The notes under the pieces are model-generated. The model saw only the letters and a list, made by a program, of their open reading frames with translations. It was not told where the DNA came from and searched no databases. The position numbers and the translations under genes are program-made. A DNA stretch of 64,000 nucleotides. Origin: Lysobacter solisilvae. GTDB lineage: Bacteria; Pseudomonadota; Gammaproteobacteria; Xanthomonadales; Xanthomonadaceae. The DNA lies in assembly GCF_016613535.2 (NCBI RefSeq), contig NZ_CP071518.1, forward strand, positions 2,604,001 through 2,668,000, in the 5' to 3' direction. This document shows, piece after piece, positions 9,820 to 21,040 of this stretch. Every line of letters starts with the position of its first letter. Within the stretch, counting starts at the first letter, position 1.

Positions 9820-10413
9820 TCAGCGCAGGTCGCCGCGACGCTTCGCGTCCAGCCACTTGTCCGCGTTGGCCGGCTGGTAGCCGCGCATCCAGGCCACCAG
9901 TGCATCGATGTCCTCGCCGTGCCACAGGTCGCGGCGTTGTTCGGGATGCAGGAAACGTTCGGCCACCATCCGGTCGAGCATCGCGATCAGCGGGCTGTAG
10001 AAGCCTTCCACGTCCAGGAACGCGCAGGGCTTGTCGGCTATCCCCAGCTGGCGCCAGGTGAGCATCTCGAACATCTCGTCGAGTGTGCCGAAGCCGCCGG
10101 GCAGGGCGACGAAGGCGTCGGCCAGGTCGAACATGCGCGCCTTGCGTTCATGCATGTTGTCCACCACTTCCAGCCGCGTCAGCCCGCGGTGGGCGACTTC
10201 CCATTCCACCAGCTGGCCGGGGATCACGCCGATCACTTCACCGCCGGCGGCCAGCACCGCGTCGGCCACGATGCCCATCAGGCCGACATTGCCGCCGCCG
10301 TAGACCAGCGCCAGCTGCTCGCTGGCCAGTCGCTGGCCCAGCGCGACGGCGCGTTGCGCATAGACCGGCTTGCTGCCGGCATTGGAACCGCAATAGACAC
10401 AGACTGAACGCAT
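9820..10413 (-). CDS. LOG-family nucleoside 5'-monophosphate phosphoribohydrolase
   Basis: A 197-residue protein with the hallmark PGGFGTLDE motif (PGGxGTxxE) at about residues 105-113 and the N-terminal VCVYCGSNAGS nucleotide-binding loop. Family members (TIGR00730, once annotated as lysine decarboxylase) release the base from cytokinin ribotides or from AMP-like nucleotides. The bacterial physiological substrate is often unknown. ATG start at 10413. It leads a short minus-strand unit with the secreted protein downstream. Confidence 0.92.
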   Translation of the reverse strand: MRSVCVYCGSNAGSKPVYAQRAVALGQRLASEQLALVYGGGNVGLMGIVADAVLAAGGEVIGVIPGQLVEWEVAHRGLTRLEVVDNMHERKARMFDLADAFVALPGGFGTLDEMFEMLTWRQLGIADKPCAFLDVEGFYSPLIAMLDRMVAERFLHPEQRRDLWHGEDIDALVAWMRGYQPANADKWLDAKRRGDLR

Positions 10414-10482
10414 GCAGGCCTCAGGTGGATTCAGGAGCTGGATTCAGGGGATGCATCCAGGAAATGGCATGGGGCGACGGCT

Positions 10483-11343
10483 TCAGGTCGTGGCTTCAAG
10501 CAGGAAGATGCCGGACATGCGGCGCCCGGCCTCCATGCGCGCCCTGGGCTGGAAGCGCGCCAGCAGCTTCCACAACCACGCCGCGCGCATGGTGCGCTTG
10601 AGGCGGAACGACTCGTCCCAGCTCGAGCGGAACTCGACTTCGCGCCAGCCGAACGGCGCGAAGAACGCCGTGCTTTCCGCCGGTGCGAACCGGAACGGCG
10701 CATTGCCTTCGCGCAGCTTGGGCAGCCACTTGCGTTCCAGGTACTGCAGCAGCATCGGCGAGGCGATGTCCGACAGCCACCATTTCGCCTGGGCGACGTC
10801 GTGCAGGTCGCGGGCGAGGGCGGCGACGTCGTCGGGCTCCAGGTAGACCAGCAGGCCCTCGGTGATCACCAGCACGGGGCCGTGGCGCGCGGCGTCGGCG
10901 AAGATCTCGCGGCGGCGGTCGGCGTCGCGCAGGTCGGCGGTGATGAATTCGAGCGGGCAGCGCGGCGACTGTCCGGCCATGTTCTGGCGGAAGTAATCGA
11001 CCATGTCCGGCATGTCGACGTGCATCCAGCGCAGGTCCGCTGGCAGGTCGAGACGATAGGGGCGCGCGTCCAGGCCGGCGGCGAGGTTGAGCACGGTGCG
11101 GGCGCCCTGGCGCACGCAGCGCAGGATGATCTCGTCCATGACCGCGGTGCGCACCACCAGCGGCCAGCTCATCGAATTGCCGCTGGGCATCGCGTCGACG
11201 ATCGCCTGGCCGCGTTCGCCGCCCAGACGGCGCGCGAACGGGTCGCGGAACAGGGCGTCCGGCCGTTCGCTCTCCATCGCCCGGTAGATCGCCACCCACA
11301 GGGCGGTGTCGGACACGTTGCGTATGGGGTTGGCGGGACTCAT
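10483..11343 (-). CDS. Class I SAM-dependent methyltransferase, leucine carboxyl methyltransferase (LCM) family
   Basis: 286 residues. The LCM/PPM1-type fold shows in the N-terminal SDTALWVAIYRAMES, the SAM-binding VLNLAAGLDARPYRLDLP near residues 82-99 and the acidic VDMPDMVDYF strand. ITEGLLVYL is the typical post-motif III stretch. Bacterial members often methylate small molecules or carboxylates in secondary metabolism; the substrate is unknown. The start MSPANPIRNVSD was preferred over an upstream in-frame start because the extra 42 residues are low-complexity Arg/Pro. Confidence 0.88.
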   Translation of the reverse strand: MSPANPIRNVSDTALWVAIYRAMESERPDALFRDPFARRLGGERGQAIVDAMPSGNSMSWPLVVRTAVMDEIILRCVRQGARTVLNLAAGLDARPYRLDLPADLRWMHVDMPDMVDYFRQNMAGQSPRCPLEFITADLRDADRRREIFADAARHGPVLVITEGLLVYLEPDDVAALARDLHDVAQAKWWLSDIASPMLLQYLERKWLPKLREGNAPFRFAPAESTAFFAPFGWREVEFRSSWDESFRLKRTMRAAWLWKLLARFQPRARMEAGRRMSGIFLLEATT

Positions 11344-11424
11344 CGCGGCATCCTGGCGTGGCGTGGGACGGGGCGGGGGGCTTGGTGCTGCGCCGGGCCG
11401 GCCATGCCGCCGCCCGAAACGAGA

Positions 11425-11446
11425 ACGGCGCACCGAAGTGCGCCGT
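11425..11446 (-). terminator. Putative terminator of the sucA-sucB-lpdA operon
   Basis: A perfect 9-bp stem (ACGGCGCAC / GTGCGCCGT) which on the minus strand has a stable TTCG tetraloop and is followed by TCTCGTTT. It lies 31 bp past the lpdA stop. The T-tract is weak. Confidence 0.65.
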
Positions 11447-11476
11447 CCCAATGTACCGCTGTTTGCCACCGGCCGA

Positions 11477-12904
11477 TCAGTTGGCCTTGTGGATGGACCG
11501 CTTGTGCACGGCCATCGCCGCGTCGTGGACGGCCTCCGACAGGCTGGGGTGCGCGTGGCAGATCCGGGCCAAGTCGTCGGCCGAACCGCTGAACTCCATC
11601 GTCAGCACGCCTTCGTGCACCAGTTCGGAGACGTTGGCGCCCACCAGGTGCATGCCCAGCACGCGATCGGTTTCCTCGTGCGCGAGCACCTTCACGAAAC
11701 CGGCCGGCTCGGCCATGGCCACCGCGCGGCCCACGGCGGCGAACGGGAAGCTGCCGGCCTTGTAGGGAATGCCCTCGGCTTTGAGCTGCTCCTCGGTCTT
11801 GCCGACCCAGGCGATTTCCGGCTCGGTGTAGATGACCCACGGGATGGTGTCGAGGTTGACGTGGCCCGGCAGGCCCGCGATCAGTTCGGCCACCGCGATG
11901 CCTTCCTCGAAGCCCTTGTGCGCCAGCATCGGGCCGCGCACGCAGTCGCCCACGGCCCACACGCCGTCGACGCCGGTGTGGCAGTGCTCGTCGACCTCGA
12001 TCATGCCGCGCGCGTCGACCTTGACGCGGGTGCCGTCGGCCAGCAGGTTCTTCGTCGCGGCGCGGCGGCCCACGGCCACCAGCAGCTTGTCGACGACGAT
12101 GGTCTGCTCGCCCTTGGCGTCGGTGTAGGTCACATGCACGCCGTCCTTCTTGACGTCGGTCTTGCTGACCTTGGCCCCCAGGCGGATGTCGAGATTCTGC
12201 TTCTTGAACTCGCGGGCCGAGACCTTGGCCACCTCGGCGTCGGCCGCGGCCAGGAAGTTCGGCAGCGCCTCGAGCACGACCACTTCCGAACCCAGGCGGT
12301 TCCACACGCTGCCCAGTTCCAGCCCGATCACGCCGGCGCCGATCACGCCCAGGCGCTTGGGCACGGCTTCGAAGTCCAGCGCGCCGACGTTGTCGACGAT
12401 GTGCTCGCCGAACTTCGCGAAGGGCAGTTCGATCGAATCCGAGCCCGCCGCGATGATCACGTTGGTGCCCTTGAGCTCGACGGTGCTGCCGTCGTGCTGC
12501 TTGACCGAGACCACGTTGCCCGGCTGCAGCTGGCCGAAGCCGTAGAACGGGGTGACCTTGTTGGCCTTGAACAGCGAGGCGATGCCGCCGGTGAACTGCT
12601 TGACGATCTTGTCCTTGCGGCCAACCATCGTCTTGACGTCGATCTTCGCGTTGTCGAAGCCGATGCCGTGCTCGCCGAAGATGTGGCCCATGTTCCAGAA
12701 CTGGCGCGAGCTGTCGAGCAGCGCCTTGGACGGGATGCAGCCCACGCGCAGGCAGGTGCCGCCCAGGGCCGGCTTGCCGTCCTTGCCCAGCGCGGCGTCG
12801 ATGCACGCGGTCTTCAGGCCCAGCTGCGCGGCGCGGATGGCCGCGTGGTAACCGGCGGGGCCGGCACCGATGACGACGACGTCGAAGTTCTGCTGTTCGC
12901 TCAT
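11477..12904 (-). CDS. lpdA: Dihydrolipoamide dehydrogenase (E3)
   Basis: A 475-residue FAD flavoprotein that reoxidises the lipoyl arms of SucB and passes electrons to NAD+. FAD-binding GAGPAG is at 13-18, the redox disulfide is C51/C56 in GGTCLRVGCIPSK, and the C-terminal catalytic His is in CHAHPSLSE. Third gene of the sucA-sucB-lpdA operon, 94 bp after sucB. That spacer holds a long imperfect palindrome. The start context CTTTTAGGAT is shared with sucB. Confidence 0.97.
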   Translation of the reverse strand: MSEQQNFDVVVIGAGPAGYHAAIRAAQLGLKTACIDAALGKDGKPALGGTCLRVGCIPSKALLDSSRQFWNMGHIFGEHGIGFDNAKIDVKTMVGRKDKIVKQFTGGIASLFKANKVTPFYGFGQLQPGNVVSVKQHDGSTVELKGTNVIIAAGSDSIELPFAKFGEHIVDNVGALDFEAVPKRLGVIGAGVIGLELGSVWNRLGSEVVVLEALPNFLAAADAEVAKVSAREFKKQNLDIRLGAKVSKTDVKKDGVHVTYTDAKGEQTIVVDKLLVAVGRRAATKNLLADGTRVKVDARGMIEVDEHCHTGVDGVWAVGDCVRGPMLAHKGFEEGIAVAELIAGLPGHVNLDTIPWVIYTEPEIAWVGKTEEQLKAEGIPYKAGSFPFAAVGRAVAMAEPAGFVKVLAHEETDRVLGMHLVGANVSELVHEGVLTMEFSGSADDLARICHAHPSLSEAVHDAAMAVHKRSIHKAN

Positions 12905-12920
12905 GGGGGAAATCCTAAAA

Positions 12921-12994
12921 GGCGGGAACAGGGAACGGGGAACGGGGAAGCGGGGCAGGCTCTGCTTCCCCGTTCCAGGTTCCCCGTTCCCGCT
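12921..12994. repeat. Imperfect inverted repeat in the sucB-lpdA spacer
   Basis: The left arm (12921-12951) carries repeated GGGAACGGGGAA blocks. The right arm (12963-12994) carries their complement (TTCCCCGTTCC...GTTCCCCGTTCC). Together they could fold into a roughly 30-bp hairpin in the mRNA between two coding regions. It may stabilise or attenuate the transcript, or be a dispersed G-run element. Confidence 0.7.
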
Positions 12995-12998
12995 TCAA

Positions 12999-14222
12999 TT
13001 ACATGCCCAGCAGCATCCTGTGCGGATTCTCGAGCTGGTTCTTGATGTCCACCAGGAACAGCACCGCGTCCTTGCCGTCGATGATGCGGTGGTCGTAGGA
13101 CAGGGCGATGTACATCATCGGCGCGGCCACGACCTGGCCGTTCTCGACGATCGCGCGCTCCTTGATGGCGTGCATGCCCAGGATCGCGCTCTGAGGCGGG
13201 TTGACGATCGGCGTGGACATCAGCGAGCCGAAGGTGCCGCCGTTGGTGATGGTGAAGGTGCCGCCCTGGAGATCTTCCAGCTTCAGGCCGCCCTCGCGGG
13301 CCGCCTTGGCGTAACCGGCGATGCCGGCTTCGACGTCGGCGAAGGTCATGCGCTCGACGTTGCGCAGCACCGGCGTGACCAGGCCCTTGTCGGTGGAAAC
13401 GGCCACGGAGATGTCGGCGTAGCCGTGGTAGATCACGTCGTTGCCGTCGACCGAGGCGTTGACGATCGGGTGGCGCTGCAGCGCGTTGGCGGCGGCCTTG
13501 GCGAAGAAGCTCATGAAGCCCAGCTTGATGCCGTTGGCCTTCTCGAAGGACTCGCCCAGCTCCTTGCGCATGGCCATGACCTTGCCCAGGTTGACCTCGT
13601 TGAACGAGGTCAGCATCGCGATGGAGTTCTTCGACTGCATCAGGCGCTCGGCGATGCGGCTGCGCATGCGCGTCATCGGCACGCGCTCTTCCGGTCGCGC
13701 GCCGCCCGCGACGCCGGCCGTCTTGCCGGAGGCGTAGTTGACGATGTCTTCCTTGGTCACCGCGCCGCGGCGGCCGGTGCCTTCGACCTGGCTGGCGTCG
13801 ACGCCCGCGGTGGCGGCGGCGAAACGCGCGCCCGGCGGCAGCTCGACACCCGCGGCCTTGGCGGCGGCGGGGGCGGCGGCAGCGGCGGCCTTGGACATCA
13901 CCGGCTGCGCCTCGGCGACGGTCGCGGCCTTGTTCTTCGCGTCATCGGACGCGGCGGCCTTGGCCGGTGCGGCCTCGGCCACGGCGCCGGCTTCCACGAT
14001 GCCGATCAGCTGCTGGCTGTTGACGGTCGCGCCTTCGGCGAACTTGATTTCCTTGAGCACGCCGTCGACCGGCGAGGGCACTTCCAGCACGACCTTGTCG
14101 GTTTCCAGGTCGACCAGGTTCTCGTCGCGCTTGACCGCGTCGCCCACCTTCTTGTGCCAGGTGGCGATGGTGGCGTCGGAAACCGACTCGGGCAGGACGG
14201 GAACTTTGATCTCGGTGCTCAT
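12999..14222 (-). CDS. sucB: 2-oxoglutarate dehydrogenase E2, dihydrolipoyllysine succinyltransferase
   Basis: 407 residues. One N-terminal lipoyl domain carries the lipoylated K43 in [14 protein letters not shown]. An Ala/Lys-rich linker follows, then the peripheral E3/E1-binding domain ([20 protein letters not shown]) and the C-terminal catalytic acyltransferase with the H-x-x-x-D-G motif in [13 protein letters not shown]. The start at [13 protein letters not shown] is the family standard; 19 further codons upstream in frame are spacer. It forms the core of the TCA-cycle complex with SucA and LpdA. Confidence 0.97.
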   Translation of the reverse strand: MSTEIKVPVLPESVSDATIATWHKKVGDAVKRDENLVDLETDKVVLEVPSPVDGVLKEIKFAEGATVNSQQLIGIVEAGAVAEAAPAKAAASDDAKNKAATVAEAQPVMSKAAAAAAPAAAKAAGVELPPGARFAAATAGVDASQVEGTGRRGAVTKEDIVNYASGKTAGVAGGARPEERVPMTRMRSRIAERLMQSKNSIAMLTSFNEVNLGKVMAMRKELGESFEKANGIKLGFMSFFAKAAANALQRHPIVNASVDGNDVIYHGYADISVAVSTDKGLVTPVLRNVERMTFADVEAGIAGYAKAAREGGLKLEDLQGGTFTITNGGTFGSLMSTPIVNPPQSAILGMHAIKERAIVENGQVVAAPMMYIALSYDHRIIDGKDAVLFLVDIKNQLENPHRMLLGM

Positions 14223-14232
14223 GGCGGATCCT

Positions 14233-14340
14233 AAAAGGGGAGGAGTGAGTGGGGAGGAGTGAGAAATGAGTGGAGGCAAAAGGCGAGATCCCGGGCGTTC
14301 TGCTTCCTCTCTTTCCTCACTCCCTGGCGGCGCGGCCGCC
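14233..14340. repeat. Purine-rich/pyrimidine-rich imperfect palindrome in the sucA-sucB spacer
   Basis: 14237-14276 holds repeated GGGGAGGAGTGAG blocks. 14300-14324 holds the loose complement (CTTCCTCTCTTTCCTCACTCCC). It is the same kind of arrangement as in the sucB-lpdA spacer but with a different sequence. No gene is present. Confidence 0.55.
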
Positions 14341-14355
14341 CACTATTTTTCGGGG

Positions 14356-17220
<2,865 letters not shown>

Positions 17221-17290
17221 GCCGTTGATCCGGCGGGCTTTTGGGGGAAATCGCCGGCGTCACCGGCGAGCCGGTCACGAAAGGGCCAAA

Positions 17291-17296
17291 ATTATA
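17291..17296 (-). promoter_or_regulatory. -10 box of the sucA operon promoter
   Basis: On the minus strand the sequence reads TATAAT, a perfect -10, about 70 bp before the sucA start. A good -35 is not obvious at 17 bp; TTGATG lies 21 bp upstream, which is too far. The predicted leader is about 60 nt. Confidence 0.5.
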
Positions 17297-17423
17297 GCCG
17301 GACCCTATGTCGCGCTGCATCAAGCGCAAAAGGAATAAGTCGTCCCAATGACGACGGTGGGGCTCGGATATGCCCGCCAGGCAACGCCGGTAGGGGCGAC
17401 GAGGTCCGCGGCCGCCAGGCCGT

Positions 17424-18341
17424 CTAGATGCCCAGGGCCCGGTATTCCGTGCAGGGCCGCGCGCGCTCCCAGAACGGTTCGAACACGTTTTCCAGCTGCC
17501 GTGCGCGGGCGGGCTGGTCGATGCGGGTCTCGCCGTCGGTGCGGTGTCCCAGCAGCCGGAAGTACCAGCCGCCGGCGTCGTTGCAGGCGAAGGCGGACGG
17601 ATAGGCCCGGTCGACCGTCTCCTCGATCACCCGGAACAGAAAGGCGCTGGGCAGCCGCTGCGACAACGCGATCAGGGGCGCGTGCGCGGACTGCGGGGCC
17701 AGCACGTCCTGCAGCAGGATGCGTGTCTCGCCGCCGCGGGTGGCGAAGCGGCGCAGCGCTGTCATCACATCGGGCCGATCGAGCAGGCCCGGGTCGAGTT
17801 CGCGGCTGTAGAGCCACAAATGGCGGCGAGCGGTGCCGATCACGCCCAGCAGGGCTGCGACGGCGGCGTCGTGCGATTCGACCGGGTTGGGGCCGTCCAG
17901 CAGCCGGCGCATCGTCTGGTGTTCGATGCCCGCCTCCTCGAAGCGGGGGCCCTGCGGCAGGAAGCCGTGCCGCGCGTAGAACCCGATCGCCGACGCCTGG
18001 GCGTGCAGCGAGATCTCGTGCCAGCCCTGGCTGCGTGCCTGATCGATCAGGGCGTGCAGCAGGGCCTCGCCGACGCCGTGTCCGCGCCAGTCGGACAGCA
18101 CGGCCATGCGGCCGATCTTGTGTTCCGGCGTCAGCCGCCCGGTGCCGATCGGCGCGCCGTCGGCGTCCAGGGCCAGGACGTGATGGCAGCGGGGGTCCAG
18201 GTCGTCCCACTCCAGCGACACGGGCACGCCCTGCTCCTGCACGAACACTGTTTCGCGGACCAGGCGCAGCTGCGGCAGCCCGCTCTCATAGTCCACCGCC
18301 GACACCGTGAACCGGCCCTTGGCCGTCAGACTGGCGCTCAT
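17424..18341 (-). CDS. GNAT acetyltransferase fused to a PLD-like (DUF7931-type) domain
   Basis: 305 residues. Residues 1-150 are a GNAT domain with the acetyl-CoA loop LSDWRGHGVGEALL (R/Q-x-x-G-x-G/A) and the motif B FYARHGF. The second half (about 160-305) looks like a phospholipase D-type fold but shows no HxKxxxxD catalytic motif, so it may bind rather than cut. Its ATG overlaps the TGA of the upstream RoxA-like gene by 4 bp, which suggests translational coupling and a shared job, perhaps on the ribosome or a small amine. The substrate is unknown. Confidence 0.82.
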   Translation of the reverse strand: MSASLTAKGRFTVSAVDYESGLPQLRLVRETVFVQEQGVPVSLEWDDLDPRCHHVLALDADGAPIGTGRLTPEHKIGRMAVLSDWRGHGVGEALLHALIDQARSQGWHEISLHAQASAIGFYARHGFLPQGPRFEEAGIEHQTMRRLLDGPNPVESHDAAVAALLGVIGTARRHLWLYSRELDPGLLDRPDVMTALRRFATRGGETRILLQDVLAPQSAHAPLIALSQRLPSAFLFRVIEETVDRAYPSAFACNDAGGWYFRLLGHRTDGETRIDQPARARQLENVFEPFWERARPCTEYRALGI

Positions 18342-19621
18342 GCCTGCTCCTCGTCCCCATCCCCGTCGTGGTCGTCGTTCGCCCCGGCCAGGCGGTAGTG
18401 GCCGGCCTGGAGGAGCTCGAAGACGCAGTCACGCCCGGCCTGCGACAGCGCCGCATAGGCCGGACCGTCGAGCTCTCCTGAATTGGCAACGCATTTGGCG
18501 TCGCGGACCGGCAACGTATGGTCCTCGCCGTTGACGTACAGGCGCGCCTGCTTGCCCGACTTGCGCCAGGCCATCCGCGACCACGGGTGGCGCTGCAGGC
18601 CGCCGCCCTGCTGCAGGTCCCACTCCACTTCGATGCGTGAGCGCGGCTCCGGCGCGGCCAGCACTTCGCCGGCATTGCGGTAGAGCGTGACGAAACGGCC
18701 GAACCAGTCGCCCAGGCGGTCCGGGTCGTTCATCCGCAACGCGTTGAGCGCCGCCACGGCCCGCGCCATGGCCGCGTCGTCGATCTGTGCCGGGTCCGTG
18801 GCGGGAGCGAGGTCGGGATCCTGGTAGCGCAGGGCCTCGTCGGCGTCGGCGGCCAGCGTGTCGACGAAATCCCCCAGCAACTCGGCCGCGCTCGGCGCGC
18901 GCATGCCGACCGAGAACGTCAGGCAGGCGTCCTCGGCCACGCCGTGGTGGGGCACGCCCGGCGGCAGGTAGAGCATGTCGCCCGGCCCGAGCACCCACTC
19001 ATGGGTGGGCGAGAACCGGCTCAGCAGCTTGAGTTCCACGTCGTCGCGGAATCCGGTCGGCGGATTGGGCGAGGCATCGATCTGCCAGCGCCGATGGCCC
19101 TGAGCCTGCAGCAGGAACACGTCGTACTGGTCCACATGCGCGCCCACCGAGCCGCCCGGCGCGGCGAAGGACACCATGACGTCGTCGATGCGCCAGCGCG
19201 GCAGGAAGTCGAAGGCTTCCAGCAGGCGCGCGATGTCGGCGTCCCACTTGTCCATGTCCTGCACCAGCAGGGTCCAGTCCTCGTGCGGCATGTCCGGGAA
19301 CATCGCCTCGTCGAAGGGCCCGGTGCGCAGCGTCCACGCATCGCGCGCGCGGTCGTGTTCGACGATGCGCGCCAGCGTGCCTTCCTCGCAGGCCAGCCCG
19401 GCGAGGTCTTCGGGTTCGATCGGCGAGACGAAGCCCGGGAAGGCGTTGCGGATCAGCAGCGGGCGCTTCTGCCAGTAATCGCGCAGGAACTCGCGCGGGT
19501 TCATGCCCAGTGGCGGGGCAGAAGCGGCGTCCACTTCGATGGGCGGAGCGGCGGCGGCGCTGGATTTACCGGCGGCCGCGGCAGCGGGCGTGGCGGAAGG
19601 GGATTTCTTTCGGGTGACCAT
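18338..19621 (-). CDS. RoxA/YcfD-like JmjC ribosomal oxygenase (cupin)
   Basis: 427 residues, including a 35-residue Ala/Lys-rich N-terminal extension. The Fe(II) ligands of 2-oxoglutarate oxygenases are visible: H162 and D164 in GAHVDQYD, and H225 in PPGVPHHG. E. coli YcfD hydroxylates an arginine of ribosomal protein L16; the same role is inferred here. QKRPLLIRNAFPGF at 51-64 matches the family start. The C-terminus is acidic. It overlaps the downstream GNAT fusion by 4 bp. Confidence 0.88.
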   Translation of the reverse strand: MVTRKKSPSATPAAAAAGKSSAAAAPPIEVDAASAPPLGMNPREFLRDYWQKRPLLIRNAFPGFVSPIEPEDLAGLACEEGTLARIVEHDRARDAWTLRTGPFDEAMFPDMPHEDWTLLVQDMDKWDADIARLLEAFDFLPRWRIDDVMVSFAAPGGSVGAHVDQYDVFLLQAQGHRRWQIDASPNPPTGFRDDVELKLLSRFSPTHEWVLGPGDMLYLPPGVPHHGVAEDACLTFSVGMRAPSAAELLGDFVDTLAADADEALRYQDPDLAPATDPAQIDDAAMARAVAALNALRMNDPDRLGDWFGRFVTLYRNAGEVLAAPEPRSRIEVEWDLQQGGGLQRHPWSRMAWRKSGKQARLYVNGEDHTLPVRDAKCVANSGELDGPAYAALSQAGRDCVFELLQAGHYRLAGANDDHDGDGDEEQA

Positions 19622-19678
19622 CAGCAGTATTCAGTCCGGACGCGCCGGCAGGCGGGGGAGGGCGACGGCGGCGTGCGA

Positions 19679-20080
19679 TCAGCCGTCGGCCAGTGCATCG
19701 TACCCGCGCGCGGTGAATTCGATCAGGCACCAGCCGTGGCCGAACGGATCGGCGACCTGCACGATCCGGCCCCAGGCCGCGCTGCGGACCTCGCCTTCCT
19801 GTCGCGCGCCGGCCCGGACCGCATCGTCGAGCGCAGCATCCAGATCCTCCACCGCGATGTCGCCGTGCACGGGTGTCCAGTGGCGGCCGTAGTCGCGCAC
19901 GGATGTCCCCGCGCCCGTGGTGCCGGCGGCTTTGCGGAGCAGGTACACGGGAACCTGCAGGCCCAGCAGCTCGAGCACATCGGGGCCCAGCTGCCGTGAG
20001 GGCCGCAGCCCGAACGCGGCGGTGTAGAACGTCGTCGCGCGCTCGAGATCGGGAACGTCGATGTTGAGCAGGAAGTTCAT
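19679..20080 (-). CDS. VOC-superfamily (glyoxalase/bleomycin-resistance-like) protein
   Basis: A 133-residue single VOC module: MNFLLNIDVPDLERATTFYTAAFG at the N-terminus and VADPFGHGWCLIEF at the C-terminus are classic beta-alpha-beta-beta-beta repeat ends. The putative metal ligands (H at GRHWTP, E in LIEF) are present. The reaction is unknown. It has a good AAGGAG Shine-Dalgarno at 20087-20092. A REP-like hairpin lies just upstream. Confidence 0.88.
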   Translation of the reverse strand: MNFLLNIDVPDLERATTFYTAAFGLRPSRQLGPDVLELLGLQVPVYLLRKAAGTTGAGTSVRDYGRHWTPVHGDIAVEDLDAALDDAVRAGARQEGEVRSAAWGRIVQVADPFGHGWCLIEFTARGYDALADG

Positions 20081-20094
20081 CGTGGCTCCTTGCT

Positions 20095-20133
20095 ACTTCC
20101 CCCCGCTCGCGGGGGAAGGTGGGGATGGGGGAA
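20095..20133. repeat. REP-like hairpin, copy 1
   Basis: CTTCCCCCC-loop-GGGGGAAGG followed by TGGGGATGGGGG. It is the same family as the copies at 22.8-23.0 kb and lies between the VOC gene and the hypothetical gene upstream. Confidence 0.75.
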
Positions 20134-20168
20134 GACGGTCGCGGCGGTCTGGCCGGACGTCCCACGCA

Positions 20169-20492
20169 CTACGTCCCTGCGGCCTGTTCCACCCTGACCA
20201 CCCGCGCCCCAAGGAACCAGAAATTGTCGAGGTTCGACGGCTTGCCCTCGACCGCCGGATCCAGACAGAGGTAGAGCCCATCAGAACGCTCCACCAGCGT
20301 GCACTTGGTGATCCACTGCGTGTCGAAGTTCTGGTGGATGCCCCAGGACGTGAGCCGTTCGACGCGGAACAGTCGGTCCGCGCCGAAGGCCGTGCGCAGC
20401 GCCAGTTCGGCGAAGTGTTCCGACCGCTCCCAGTCGTAACCGACGAACAGTGCGGTGACCCAGCTGTCACGGAAGTCGGAGGAGGTGATCAT
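20169..20492 (-). CDS. Conserved-looking hypothetical protein (107 aa)
   Basis: A 107-residue soluble protein rich in aromatic residues (four Trp, several Phe/Tyr), with no signal peptide or transmembrane segment. It starts 21 bp after the HxlR regulator stop and is probably co-transcribed with it. No family was recognised. The balanced composition supports a real gene, but the Shine-Dalgarno is weak. Confidence 0.65.
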   Translation of the reverse strand: MITSSDFRDSWVTALFVGYDWERSEHFAELALRTAFGADRLFRVERLTSWGIHQNFDTQWITKCTLVERSDGLYLCLDPAVEGKPSNLDNFWFLGARVVRVEQAAGT

Positions 20493-20513
20493 CCGGGCGC
20501 GTCCGGCAGTTCC

Positions 20514-20912
20514 TCACGCCGCGCGCCGGCGTGCCTGCGACCGCTTCGGCTGCGCCTGCCTGGGAACGGCCACCCGTTCCTTCAGCTTCATCCCCACCTC
20601 GACGATCGCCCGGATCGCGGGAATCAACTCGCGCCCCAGTTCCGTCAGCGCGTACTCGGCCGAAGGCGGCGAGGTATCCAGGACGCGTCGCGTGATCAGT
20701 CCCTTGGTCTCCAGCTCGCGCAGCCGCGCGCTCAGCACGCGCGCGGAGATCGGCGGGATGTCGTGGCGCAGTTCCCCGAATCGGCGAGGTTCGCCGCTGA
20801 GGTACCAGATCACGTTCGGCGCCCACGCGCCCTGCAGCAGGCGCATGCACTCGGTCAGCGGGCAGACCGACGAAGGTTCGATGACTTTGCTCTTGCGCAG
20901 CGGCAGGCCCAT
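20514..20912 (-). CDS. HxlR-family winged-helix transcriptional regulator
   Basis: 132 residues. The HxlR core runs VCPLTECMRLLQGAWAPNVIWYLSG, then RFGELRHDIPPISARVLSARLRELE (recognition helix region). C17 and C22 in VCPLTEC could sense oxidants, electrophiles or aldehydes, as in HxlR, YodB and HypR. A basic tail RQAQPKRSQARRR ends the protein. It is divergent from the nitronate monooxygenase/glutathione transferase pair, its likely target. Confidence 0.9.
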   Translation of the reverse strand: MGLPLRKSKVIEPSSVCPLTECMRLLQGAWAPNVIWYLSGEPRRFGELRHDIPPISARVLSARLRELETKGLITRRVLDTSPPSAEYALTELGRELIPAIRAIVEVGMKLKERVAVPRQAQPKRSQARRRAA

Positions 20913-20935
20913 GGCGCGGGTCCTCGGCAGTGACT

Positions 20936-20997
20936 GGTTACTTCGCGGTTACCACATTCTATCCCCGGGGCGGCCGAAGCGGTATACATCAGTAACT
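20936..20997. promoter_or_regulatory. Divergent intergenic region with repeated GTTAC boxes, candidate HxlR operator
   Basis: GGTTACT (20936-20942) and its near-complement AGTAACT (20991-20997) flank the region, with a further GGTTACC at 20948-20954. CAGTGACT and CAGTAACT are also repeated. Such paired boxes between a regulator and its divergent target fit autoregulation; binding is inferred only. Confidence 0.4.
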
Positions 20998-21040
20998 AGG
21001 TGGGCCTAGGATACGGCCATTCCATTGGCACGGACGGCAC

